This document shows positions 1 through 10,816 of a stretch of DNA of 64,000 nt, piece after piece. How positions within the stretch are numbered: the stretch's first letter is position 1; every line of letters begins with the position of its first letter. The stretch lies in NCBI RefSeq assembly GCF_014839805.1, contig NC_051117.1, forward strand, positions 6,262,001-6,326,000. Reading direction: 5' to 3'. Source of the stretch: Manduca sexta. Lineage: Eukaryota; Arthropoda; Insecta; Lepidoptera; Sphingidae. Under the pieces are notes generated by a model. The model did no database searches, had not been told where the DNA came from, and saw nothing but the letters and a program-made list of their open reading frames with translations. Both the position numbers and the translations under genes were made by a program.

Positions 1-1758
1 TCAATAACTGAATGGGCTGTGTCGCCTTCGTTTTGAGTATGTCCGCGAATCAAAAAGCTATGTTGGATCGAATTTATATTTAACGTTGTAACTGCATAGT
101 AGTACATCGCAAATACGAATCTGTTTTTATGCTGACCACAGCAATTGTCTGAGTAGAAAATCACGTCCGACCCTGGATATTTTACAGCAATGTCCTTTAA
201 GTATACATACACGCATGATCCGATTTCAATGGCTCCTCTGTTGCCCAAGCCTTCATGCCAAAAAACACGTTGTTTCATGGTCTTTCGCATTTGACATAGT
301 GAAATTGTAACAATTCAATCTAGACTTGTAGTAAAAGCTGACGAATTTCCTACAGGGCAAGGCATCACAGCTTGTAAGTCATAAGTGATAACAAATGATG
401 TGTCCCCGGGCTCGTGGCATCGTTTCATATCTTTGTCTTTTCAAGTCTGCTTAAGCTTTTTTCTTCATGGTGTAGCTTATAGCTGGCCTGTAAATTATTT
501 TTTTCTTCTGCCGGAGCATTTTCATATGCCTCACACTGGTCGCAACGATCTTTTTTTGGTTTAAAAAAACCAATATTAAAATCACAGTTAAATATTCGTG
601 AATATGCATCGTAATTTACAAATGGCTTCTGCTGTACATTTTGAATATTTATATAGTTTCTATGCAACTCTGCAACTGATAAGCCACCATCAATAAACAT
701 TCTACTCGTACTAGCCCTGAGATAGTGGCTTTCTACTTTTGGAATTGATTCTATATGATCTTTTACAGCTTGTATTACGTCTGGATCTAATGTGCATTGG
801 TTTCCATGTTTTCCACGTAAATCTGTTGGAATAAAACCATCGGTGCGTGCTTTGCCATCAATAACGGTTCTTATAATCCTTTGTGTTATGCTATATCTTT
901 GTTTTCATTAAGTAAGTAAAATGCAGTATTTTCTTTCCTCTCGTATTTCCTATTATTTGTCTTTATGCGACGGTATGCACATTTCAGTGGTCTCGTACAA
1001 TTATTTAAAAAATCTCGCTGTCTCTCTAAACTTCCCAACTGCCAATAAGACTGAAAAATTTCATTTCTCTTTTCTTCATTAAATTTCGATGAACATGACA
1101 GCCGACATTTTATTGAGCATACGGGACCCATTTTCTTAGCAGAATTTTCTTTTTTAGTTTTTATTGAAGTATAGCCTTGGCCAGAATTTTTTAATCGTTT
1201 CGCGATGTTCTTTTTCCAGGTTGTTGGATTACGAATTCGTTTCCTTCCTTTCGGTTTAGGTGCTAGGTTTGGTGGATGGCTGGTCTCATTTTCAACATCG
1301 TTGTTATCAGAACTACTATCATCGGACGATTGACTACTGGAACTGCTACTGGAACTACTACTGGAACTACTACTGGAGCTATCGGATGAAGACTTATTAG
1401 GACTAGGCCTAAACTCGTCACTAGAATCGGTTCCGGAAAAATTAACCATTAGCTGGTTTTCCTGTTCATGGATAACATCATTGTCACCTAAAATAGACGG
1501 CGAGTTTGGGCGTGATATAATAGTCTCATTTTGCAGTGAAGGTAGTGCTAGTGGCTCATCCAGAATAGTACTGCTGCTGGTTGCTGGTGCATGTTCCGTA
1601 ATGCTTTGATGAATTATAACAGTGTAATGTTCTTCTGGTAGTGTTCTTACTGGTGCGGTCGGAATGGTATCATTTGATGCTGTTTGCTCTCTAGAATTAT
1701 AACTTAAATTGCTACTTGATCGTGCAAGTAGCACAAGTTTTTTACCACGTGGCAGCAT
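1..1758 (-). pseudogene. broken DNA-transposon transposase (possibly Sola-like), runs off left edge
   Basis: Remnant of a cut-and-paste transposase. The N-terminal frame (886..1758, 290 codons from MLPRGKK) has a long serine/aspartate run (about residues 125-150), a basic stretch, and then ends early. The reading continues in a second frame (about 425..866) with RTVIDGKARTDGF, RGKHGN, a MFIDGG segment and the Cys motif FKPKKDRCDQCEAY. Further left, separate frames give YDLQAV, then WHEGLGNRGAIEIGSC, IFYSDNCCGQHKN and IRGHTQNEGDTAHS, which resemble the acidic catalytic core of a DDE/D transposase family common in arthropod genomes. At least four frame breaks (near 876, 435, 338 and 280-300) show it is dead. 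I think the family is Sola or a relative, but the name is from memory. The C-terminus lies beyond base 1. It sits inside pan intron 2. Confidence 0.8.
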
Positions 1759-1974
1759 TGTTGATCTAAAACAAATATAAGTTATAGTAATTACAACTAA
1801 AATATATTAAATGAATAAATCGCATAAAGTTGTTAGAATTTACTCATAAAAAAAGGTTTTACTATAATATTTGGTTCCGTTATATTGTATGTATAAAGTC
1901 AATTCCATAATTAAACTTATTAAGCAAATAATTATAAAAATTGTTAACTGCAAAACCCAACTATTGAACTGATT

Positions 1975-2425
1975 GAGTTCCGAAGAAACAATGTCACAAT
2001 TTGGACTTTGAAATTAAAAGTAAGTTGGAGAAACAATGTCGTTATATACATAAGAGTCGTTGTTGCTACAAGTCAAAATTATTAAACAAATTTAATTCTA
2101 AAGAAAGAATGTCACTACTGTAGTTGTGTCATTATTGCCCCAAAATCAACGAAATAAATTGTCACAATTACCTTAGTGTCGTTATAGCACCAAGAGACTC
2201 CTGCTCGTGCGGGGCGCTGCACGCAACTGACCAATGAGACATTATTTCTCCCGGTGACCCGTGCATTCGCGCCAAAACCATAAAGACACTTCTGCCCTCA
2301 CACGGAAACTAAACGTACTACAAAAGTGACAATAACGCTCCAAGTGCAGAGGGACTTTAGACAACTTTTTGCGTACTCAGTTTATTTTAACATAAAATGC
2401 ATAAGTGACATTATTGCACCGTGGG
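1975..2425. repeat. subterminal repeat array of the DNA transposon
   Basis: A degenerate motif close to TGTCATTATTGCACC recurs at about 2056, 2127, 2176, 2327 and 2406, all in the same orientation, with weaker relatives (AATGTCAC at 1990 and 2108, TGTCGTTATA at 2038, GACATTATTTCTCC at 2235). It lies directly 5' of the transposase remnant. Such arrays are typical transposase-binding subterminal repeats, so the element end is probably near 2420..2440. The true terminal inverted repeat and target-site duplication could not be fixed because the other end is outside the window. Confidence 0.6.
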
Positions 2426-2440
2426 TGCGATATAACTATT

Positions 2441-4800
2441 TTACGATTTAATACCGTGGCGGAATACCAGCGCAAGCGCACCTGACCTTATCATTACCAA
2501 ATAAAAAAAAAGTATTAATTTACAACATAAATGTACCTTATAAATAACAGCCCAAATACTATAATTAACCGGTTTACGATTATTGATAGACGAACTACTA
2601 TACTTGCATAATGTATCCGTTCCGTTATATACGTATAGATAAAATATATTAAAACAAAGATTAATATAGATAAGATAATGAACTTTCCAAATTATATTGG
2701 AATGTAAAAATACTTTTAGTGATATGTCGATAATGTTGAAAGGTGGAAAGTTGTATCCGTTTGGCGTTTTGAACAATGTTATGTTCCTTTACATAATTAT
2801 ACGACATATGCTCGTATCTGTTAATAAAATATGTCTTCGATAAAACAAAAACGTAATTTTCATTGTATTTCTACCGTTTCGGAACAAGATCCCGCGATCT
2901 TACAGTGCTCAGTAGCATCCCCGACCACTAAACCTTTGGCAGTGATGATAAAATATCTTCATAAATTTGAACATATCTCATATAAAACTTTATTCCGTAC
3001 TATAATTTGATTGTATCAAAGTTCAACGCAGGTTAACATATAATTTGCTCAAACTACAAACGAATATAGTTATATATCACCGAAATTACCAAAGCAAAAA
3101 TAAACTCGGGTCAAACCGCCAACTCTATGTTAACAATCACATTTTTCCCCGTACAATTGCATCGCTTCGTGGCGAGTCGATCAGATTAGGACCCTAACCG
3201 GTTCCTCAAAACATCCCAACGTACAAAAAAGTTAAAAAAAACAACACTAATAACAACAAATAACGAGCCTCGAGTCGCTAGTGACGGACAGCAATCGATG
3301 GGCGTTATCGATAATCTGGAAACAAGATGGCTCCTTAATTACGTCAGTACGATGGATGTATGTGAATTTAATTGTATAGTTTTATGCATTTTTAAGATGC
3401 ATTTAATAGATATACGGGGAATGCGTATGTTCTAAAGTAAATATGCCATTTATGCCAGTTAACTATCGCGTATTATTTACGAGTTTATAGTGAGCGCCAA
3501 AGCTTTTATTTTTTGGTATCCAATTATGGAGTATTTCAAGATAAATGATACATATATTAATGGTATAAAAATTACTGTTTACAATACTTTCACAAGAAAA
3601 GACCTAGTTGAGCATATATATTGCAATAACTTTGAAGGATAAGAATTTCGAACCATATAATTATATAACGCTACATAAATAGACAGCAATATCATAGCAA
3701 GGACAGATAAACAAGGTGAATGGATAGCTTCTTCGATACGGCGATAAACACATGCCACCGCCGCGTGGCCATTTCGTCAAAACAGAACGAAAACAATGTG
3801 ATTTAGTTGTGGCAACTCGATTACTTTGTCAATTTGAATTTAATCAGCACGGACAGTTCTAATCTGATAGTGATAGCATGTGTCGTGGGTGTCAGAAACA
3901 AGGTTTAGTCGAACCCGGAACGGTGTTTGTGGATAACTAGATAGAGTTGAATTCTTAGACTAGTCTATGTTATCAGAATACTGTGGCCATTGTTAGACAA
4001 ACGTTTTCTAAACTGATATAGACTTGGATATTTGATAGTATTTTTCCTTATTATATATGGGAATTTATGACGTTTTTAAAAACTATCTACATTAATGCAT
4101 TGGTTTAATGATATCTGAGAGCAGTGTAATACAAAGTAACGTGTTTGTTCTCTTACATATTTGTAAGTTATATCGAATTATACCTTAGTTTCCATTACCT
4201 GCCACGTACGCAATTTCCCTCTTCCTTTCGATTAACTTAAAAATATAAGTGCCCCAATATTTTCTAGATTTTTATTTACTCAAAATAATTTATTATACTA
4301 AGTCATTTATCGATTATCGACACAACACTAGCAAGAGGTGGAGCGAGATGAAATTATACGAAAATATTGTAACGATAGTGACAGATGATTATAAGCTGGC
4401 GATAAAACATACATAATTCTCGGTTAATGGCCACGATCCGAGGCATTAAGAGCCCGTGATAATTCCCACCTCCGCTGGCTCGGAGGAAATCAATTTCACA
4501 TCACTAGCACGCACGATTTATGAATAATCGATTGTTAATCGGATAAAGTTTAACGATAGATGCATTTCGCCAATTATGTTTCAAAGTTACTTGTAGTGAG
4601 TTGAAATTGTTGAGTTGCGTTGTCATTTCGGATAATCTTATTTGAATGTGGCTTAACTAGATTTTAATATTAGATGCTATTAGCGTCTTGTTAGACTTAA
4701 AACTTATATGGGGTCATTTTGCCTTTGCCTTACTAATTGAAATCACAATCCTTGAAAATAACATAATAAGTTACTCAACCGCAGATGTAAAATGAAGAAT
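2441..4800. other. pan intron 2 sequence, no gene recognised
   Basis: AT-rich sequence with no credible coding frame. A TATCGATA octamer (DREF/BEAF-like site) lies at 3306..3313, and a modestly GC-richer patch lies around 4430..4510. No TCF exon was seen here on the minus strand. Confidence 0.5.
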
Positions 4801-5012
4801 TGTAAATTTCGTACAAAATACTTATCAATAAAAAGTAATTTTAATTTTAGAGGCCTTAATGCCACTACTAATATTCTAAGAGAAATTGGTTGCAGCGGCA
4901 ACATCGCACTTACAGTCAAACATACATTCGCTCACAGGCCATATTCGTACTAATACTGGAATTTTTTATACATAATATTTCGTTATTAATAGATGATTTT
5001 TGGCACAATGTT
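4801..5012 (+). repeat. dispersed repeat family E, copy 1
   Basis: Shares a diverged but colinear block with 60466..60706 on the same strand. Shared landmarks are AAAAGTAATTTTAATTTTA, a GCAGYGGCAACATC segment, CGCWCACRSGCCATATTCG, and TGATTTTTGGCACAATG near the right end. No coding potential. It is followed at once by family A and then family B, suggesting either nested insertion or a composite element. Confidence 0.6.
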
Positions 5013-5020
5013 AGCAGAGA

Positions 5021-5248
5021 TACATATTTTATATCCAACCGGATAGCGACCACCGTACAGAAGGTACCAAAATCCGCCATAGTGCCGATCTAAGTGTGGC
5101 GCATTCCGGGATCAGCCTGTGTATATCCGGTTCCAACAGGCCGGCATAATTGTGTCGACTGCCGAGGGGTACTCATTTCTCGTAAATCGACATTCTATTG
5201 GACCCCCACTTACCATTAGGTGCTGTGGGGTCACTTGGCCTTGCACTT
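5021..5248 (+). repeat. family A interspersed repeat, copy 1
   Basis: Member of a roughly 230-bp family seen six times in the window. Landmarks are TATATCC..CCGGATAGCGACCACCG, CCGCCATAGTG, GGATCAGCCTGTGTATATCC, CAGGCCGGCATAATTGTGTC, CGACATTCTATTGGACCCC and ACTTACCATTAGGTG near the right end, then an A-run. The architecture resembles a SINE or the 3' terminal part of a non-LTR retrotransposon. Small ORFs here are incidental. Confidence 0.7.
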
Positions 5249-5276
5249 ATAAAAAAAAGTCTAGGTTCCAATGCAA

Positions 5277-5508
5277 TCTCTATTTCGACTGCCAAACAGT
5301 GTGCATATACTGTTGTGTTTCGATTAGAAGGGTATTGTAGCCAGCGTAATTACTGAGGATTATGAGACTTAACATCTTATCTCAGAGTGACGAGCGCAGT
5401 GGAGTGCCACGCAGTTGGTAATTCAAAGTTCTGTATGGTGTTACTGTTTATGGTCATATCGCTTACCACCAGGCGTGGACAAGCTCGTCTCATCATTCAG
5501 TAGCAATA
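5277..5508 (+). repeat. family B interspersed repeat, copy 1
   Basis: Member of a second lepidopteran-type family. Landmarks are GTAGCCAGCGTAATTACTG, ATGAGACTTAACATCTT, GAGCGCAGTGGAGTGCCA, GGTGTTACTGTTTATGG, CTTACCACCAGGCG and CTCGTCTCATCATTCA. It ends in the CTCGTC(T)CRTCATT segment that other copies show near their 3' end. It lies 30 bp right of family A copy 1. Probably a SINE or LINE 3' end. Confidence 0.7.
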
Positions 5509-5810
5509 CAAAATTAGTTTGTTTTAGAATATATTAATTTGTATTAAGCATAATCTCCTTCATGTTACATCGTTCAACCACAGCTCATCATATCATTCAG
5601 TTGCAATAACATTTTTGAATACATGATTTTGTATAATAATCTCGTTTCATGCTACACCTATAACCACAGATATTAAAATACCCTAGTCTGTAATGAAAAC
5701 ATGTTTGTAATTCTATAAATATAACTCAATGATGACAAGTTAGTAATAAAAATAGAGCTTAACAATCCGTAATAAATTTCTTAATCCTATAAGTTTAAAT
5801 GTTTACTCAC
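5509..5810. other. intron 2 sequence beside pan exon 2
   Basis: AT-rich, with a short local echo (TCATCATTCAGTAGCAATA near 5490 and TCATATCATTCAGTTGCAATA near 5587) next to family B copy 1. Otherwise nothing recognised apart from the exon 2 donor at its right edge. Confidence 0.4.
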
Positions 5811-5874
5811 CAAAAACAGGACTTAGATCCGACTTTACCGATAGTTTACCGGGGTAAGGTTCGCCAGACTTTTC
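5811..5874 (-). CDS. pan: pangolin/TCF coding exon 2 (64-nt small exon)
   Basis: Second coding exon of pan, found by continuing the exon 1 reading. On the minus strand a run of T ending in TTCCAG (acceptor AG at 5875..5876) precedes 64 coding bases, followed by the donor GTGAGTAAAC (5801..5810). Read in phase 0 from exon 1, it gives 21 residues beginning EKSGEPYPGK and ending SDLSPVF, plus one base of the next codon. Insect TCFs have an EK... start and a SPVF motif at the same place after TESE, which supports the call. The linker lies between the beta-catenin-binding segment and the Groucho-interacting/HMG parts. The next exon must start in phase 1 (two bases complete the codon); I found no candidate for it in 1..5800, so it probably lies outside the window. 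The exon is short, but frame and both splice sites agree. Confidence 0.86.
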
Positions 5875-5879
5875 CTGGA

Positions 5880-6629
5880 ACAAAAAAAAACAAATATTTA
5901 ATTATATTTTATAATTATAAAAATACTGCACTAAATATGGACGCGCAAGTCTTTATAAAAAAAGTGAAAAAAGAGTAAAGTAATGGTATACTGGCTGAAA
6001 ATGTTTTTGAAATTCAAAATATTACTCAAATTTATTTATTTTTAATTTGTTTATTAAAAAACAGGTTACAATCACGTATGCAGCATATTATGACATAAAA
6101 AATAATTCCTGAACGATAATTATAAACCAAAACATGTGTTCTAATTTAAAAATCTACTTCTTGAAAGGTCAAAAATGACCAATATATAAATAATCCCTCT
6201 AATCCTGGATAATAATTATAACCCAAAACACGTGTTCTAGATTTAAAATCTACTTTTTTTTTTAAATTACCAATATAAAAATAGTCCCTCCAAAAATCAC
6301 TAACAAAGTGCCCCTACAGTGTCGGATAACAAACGAAGACGTTTCCGCTTAGATTAATCCAAACACAGTAATATCCTCTATCTGAACTATTACGGGCCCA
6401 ATAGACCGTCTCAAATGTCGACACCTTAGTATTTACGTAGAGGTATTCTCTATACCGTGCGATATGGGTCGGACATGTCAAAATTAATGCGTTGTTCGTG
6501 GTTTCTACACAGATAGCGCAATGTTGCTTTTTTAGAATAAAATACGAATATAGTACATAAAGTTCTGTTAGATTTAAAAAAGTAAGGTTATATATAAGTA
6601 GTATCTTAAATTATCTGTTTTGTGCAATA
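5880..6629. other. intronic sequence, local duplication
   Basis: Contains a local duplication: a block with AATTATAACCCAAAACACGTGTTCTAG at about 6215..6241 repeats the one at about 6115..6142, each followed by TTAAAATCTAC or a near match and an ACCAATATA motif. No gene seen. Confidence 0.45.
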
Positions 6630-6816
6630 TCTATACATATTATAAAAACAAATTCCCCTTCTCTGTCTGTATGCATGTTATCGATTTTCTAAAAATCTAC
6701 TGAAGGGATTTTTATGAGTTTTGGTGTGGAGATAGTTTAAGACCCTGGGAAGGTAATAGGTTACTTTCTATCCCGGAAAACTCCTTCACGTGGGCGAATC
6801 CGCGAGCAAAAGCCAG
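6630..6816 (+). mobile_element. short Helitron-like nonautonomous element 1
   Basis: Starts TCTATACATATTATAAAAAC after an A and ends CGAATCCGCGAGCAAAAGCCAG before a T. The 5' TC, the small GC-rich 3' hairpin region (CGCGGGC type) and a 3' end close to CTRR with A/T flanks follow Helitron rules. The terminal CTAG has mutated to CCAG. No coding capacity. Confidence 0.6.
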
Positions 6817-9800
6817 TCATAAATACCTCAAAAAGTTGTTAATATTTTCTTCTAAAATGATATATTTGATCATAATATATTGAATAAACAGTTTAAATAT
6901 TAATTAACTTGGTTCATTTCTAGCTCTAAACATATCGAACACTTTAACTGCAAGATATATCGAACGACTATCGAAATAGACGGCCAATCCTAGTCCTTTA
7001 TCAGCAAGAGGGTCGTAATTGGATGAGTCCGAATCAGTTTACCCCACTCGGACGTGTTTACCCGAAATCAGGGGTAACGGATTTCCCCAATTTACGGGTA
7101 ATTTTTTACGTGACATTAACTTCGTTAAGGGCATCAGTGGGAATAAGATTCGTCTGTTTCAACACATTGACTATTAGATGTTAAATATACGTGAAGAATA
7201 ACGTTTCTAATTCTTTCATTACATAAAAAATGCTATAAGTATACAGTATGACTGTTAACATTTTTTTTTGTTTACCTTACATACGTGTGTAATCATAACC
7301 GCGTTCAGTAAAAATAACAAAATACAATTTAAATTTCGAACAAGCTCGCTTCGAATTTTTCAATGCAAAATTAATGATTGAACGTTCCATCCTGTACAGG
7401 AATTCACGGTAACAGAATATGTGAATATATTCGTTTTAAAATTATATTTATAATGTAAAGTTTAAATAAAAGCTAGTTTGCAAACTGTCACGCGCAGGAT
7501 TCTAGGAAACCCTGTGCTGTAACAATTTTGCAGAATTTGCAAATTTAAAATATGTGCAATATAATTTGATTAATAAGGCAAATATTTGTATTAATATTTT
7601 GCGCAAACAATCCGTATTTCCGAATGAAAATTTATTTTCATTGTTGATGCTTTTTAAAACTATATTAATTTAATACATTTAAGCTAATATTTGCTCAAAT
7701 TAATTTTGTGGCGTAGAAAATGTCTAACGGATGATTTTTCAATCGTCATGTCAGATAAATTCTTCTTGTTGTCATTTTGACACATGTTCTGTAGAGAGCC
7801 TGTCAAAATGTCATAATATTCGATAAAAGTTATCAAACGGTTGAAAAATCGAGTTTGTGTCTAATAAAATAAATTATGTTAAGCTCAAAAGTTTGCTAAT
7901 TCCTTTGGTTAATTTTCTTTATTAATTTATAGCTTGAATCTTTTAAATTGCTGGTAAAATCATTCCGGACCGACGAATAACATTAGGAAAAAACATTACC
8001 CAGGATTTTAAGCGAAACCACTCGTCATACACTAGGTCATGGACTAAGCTATGAGTCAATACGAAAGCAAAGAACATGTTAACGCGTAGAGAAATGTGTT
8101 CAACAAGCAATTCCCAAAGCAATAGTAATAACAGTGCTCAACAAACCAGCGGTGCGTCGGCATAGGGCTGTCGCTTACTAATAAAATTGTAAAACAATAT
8201 AAGATTTAATCAATGATTTATATATACAACAAAGTAAGGAAAACATGGTGTAGTATAAGGTAGAAAATGACAAAGATTATAAATTATATGCTTGTATCGG
8301 ACATCAAATTGCATTAACCATAAAAACAAATTTTTACAAGTTGTCAATTCGAAAACTAACCAAAAGATTAACCACAAACCAGCCAAAAAAATGTAAGCCC
8401 GTGAACAATGAACTAATCAATTCCCAACCACTTCCCGCCACTGTCCTGCAGGACACGAGCAGCCCTGGTATCCACTTTAAACGGTCAATGGGCCGTACAA
8501 GACCTGCCCGCGGCTAACAATTACCTACGCCCTTATTATTAAGTACTCAGGATTTGTAAACGTGCGCAGTTTCCAAAAGTAGAATTTGAAAAATAATTTT
8601 ATAATTCAGCTTTATGTTTCCTGTATTTAAAAAAGGAAGATAGAAAATGATTATTTATTAAAAGAAAGCAGAAGTATTTCGCATATTACAATTTTATTTT
8701 GAAATTTTGGTGTTCAACACAAAAATTAATAAAATTTTCATTACTCACAACCCTATGCTTGCTCGATTTTTTGTACAGCCAAAGTGTTGATTAAATTCTT
8801 GTAGCGGACCTGTTTTTATATTGTGACATGTCAGCCATTTAATACATCGTCAAAACACGCTAGATTTATCGTATTGATATTTTAAAATGCGTCACTTTTT
8901 TTCTGTGGAGTTTAAAACCGGGTGTGATGCTACCATAGTGCTTAGCACCTGTTTTGCATTCATTAAGCGACGTTTTTATAACCTTACAACTGGCTACTTA
9001 TAGATAAAATATTAGAAATTCTATTGGATTAACCAGTCTTTTATTTTTGAATACGGATCTCAAGTGAATTAATTGTGACATTAGTGACATAATCAAGAAC
9101 AAATAAGTCATAAATCGATGGCAAAAAATCAATGAAAACTGAATAAATGCACAATGCGAGCTTAATAAATTTCAACCCAATTACGAGCGCAATAATCGAT
9201 ATAAATTCAAAAGAGAAACAAACGGGTCAATAAAAATACCATCACAGACAAAATGTATAAAAACAGAACGAGACTAATTCTTGTTTTTGACATTCGTCTT
9301 AACAACGTCTCCTAGATGCCAAGATAAAAGCAATTAAGGCCCTTTAAAGTTCAAGTAATTGATGGTGATCGTGTGGTAACAGCCGATGACTGGTCGGGAA
9401 AAAATAAAACTGGTTGGGTTCGAGTCCCGGTTGGTGGACAGGGTTCCGTGTTTAACAATCAAATAGGTTATTTATTTGCCACTGTAAATATACGATTTAA
9501 AGATCATAGTATTGAGTGCTGTATTTCTATTTATTATTAAACACTTAGTCGAAAGCACATCAAAATAGATTTATCGAAGCCGATCATTATTATATAAACT
9601 CACTATGTAGTGCATCTTTTAATTAAAAAAAATAAAGTCGACAAAAGCTGCCTTTGTTTCGGAATTAAAATCATTTTAAAGGCCACATTTACCTAAATAT
9701 AGAACCCTCACAAATCCATTTTGAAACTACCTCCTCTTGACTAGAATTTAATAGTTAAACGCAACGCCGACAAATAGACCAAAACCATGATAAATGACTT

Positions 9801-10627
9801 CACCGAACCCTGACCTTCCACACATTTATCCCGTTTTTAGAGCCGAAGGAACCCTATTAACACATCCTACCTTTTATTAATTACGTTTGACATACACTCG
9901 GATATTCTTTTTGTGAAATGAAATAGGAAAAAGTATTGATTAATTAAACCACGTAATGGATATCGACTTTGACATTCTCTATTTGGATGTAAATGGTAAT
10001 GTACAGAATGAAGAAAGTGGTTAATTCGCTCGAATAGATAGCCGATATTCTGCAATTAACAAGTCTTTTAAAAAGGTTTTATAATTGACGTGTAAAAAGT
10101 CTAGTAGCAAAATGGACGTTTGATGTTGATTTTAAATGTTGATTTATTCCCGTAGTTATTTATGTATGAGAAGGTTTGAATAACTTCTATTTAACATGAG
10201 TGTATATTTTAATTGGCGATATTTATTTTGATATAAATATATAAATATTGCACACGTGACATTTTAAGAAGTGTATGCAGGAACATCGTCGCATGCCCTG
10301 AAATGCAATACGCTTCGTCAAAAGAACTTCACGTTACTGTCACATATCCGTTAACAGTGGTAGAATTATGAGATTACGAACTTTCAGCTCATGCCGAGAG
10401 TGCTACTCCACTTTAAATGGATTTTCCCTCGAACTACTGGGCAAAGTATGGAATAAAAACTGCAGGGTACATTTGGATATATACGTTTGGATCGCGGCTT
10501 CGCGAAAAATACTGTTTGTTAACAATAACTTAAAATAGCCTATGTCCTTGCTTGATGACAAGATTAATACGTACGAAATTTCATGAAAATCGATTCGATA
10601 TGACACTAATAATAATATTAGGGTTTT
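6817..10627. other. intronic sequence, no gene recognised
   Basis: AT-rich intron. A 14-bp palindrome TGTCCTGCAGGACA lies at 8442..8455 in a slightly GC-richer patch (8430..8520). A tRNA-like B-box (GGTTCGAGTCC, 9417..9427) suggests a decayed SINE head around 9385..9450, but no complete A/B promoter was found. A small symmetric GC patch lies at 7020..7110. Confidence 0.45.
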
Positions 10628-10816
10628 GATGCCTCCTAGCCGTATTTCGGCCACGGCGGCCAATCTCAATAGAGATCAGCCACGCAGGAGATATTTTACT
10701 TGTGTGCGCAATACACAGCACTCTCCATCCTTCACTCTCAGTATCTGGTGAGACGGCAACCCTTCATGACCAGATCCCTTCATGATCAGGCGCAGGACCA
10801 ACGTCTTTACGTGCTT
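10628..10816 (-). mobile_element. tRNA-derived SINE (family C), 5'-truncated
   Basis: On the minus strand it reads GTTGGTCCTGCGCCTGATC..., GAGAGTGAAGGATGGAGAG, TATTGCGCACACAAGT, then GAGATTGGCCGCCGTGGCCG. This matches the body and 3' tail of the lepidopteran SINE whose tRNA-related head is preserved at 35425. The tRNA head is missing here, so this is a 5'-truncated copy. It carries no gene. Confidence 0.75.

Noticed and set aside
9385..9450. tRNA or SINE head around GGTTCGAGTCC
   Set aside because: Only the B-box is convincing; no A-box, body or second copy seen, so it is only mentioned in the interval note.
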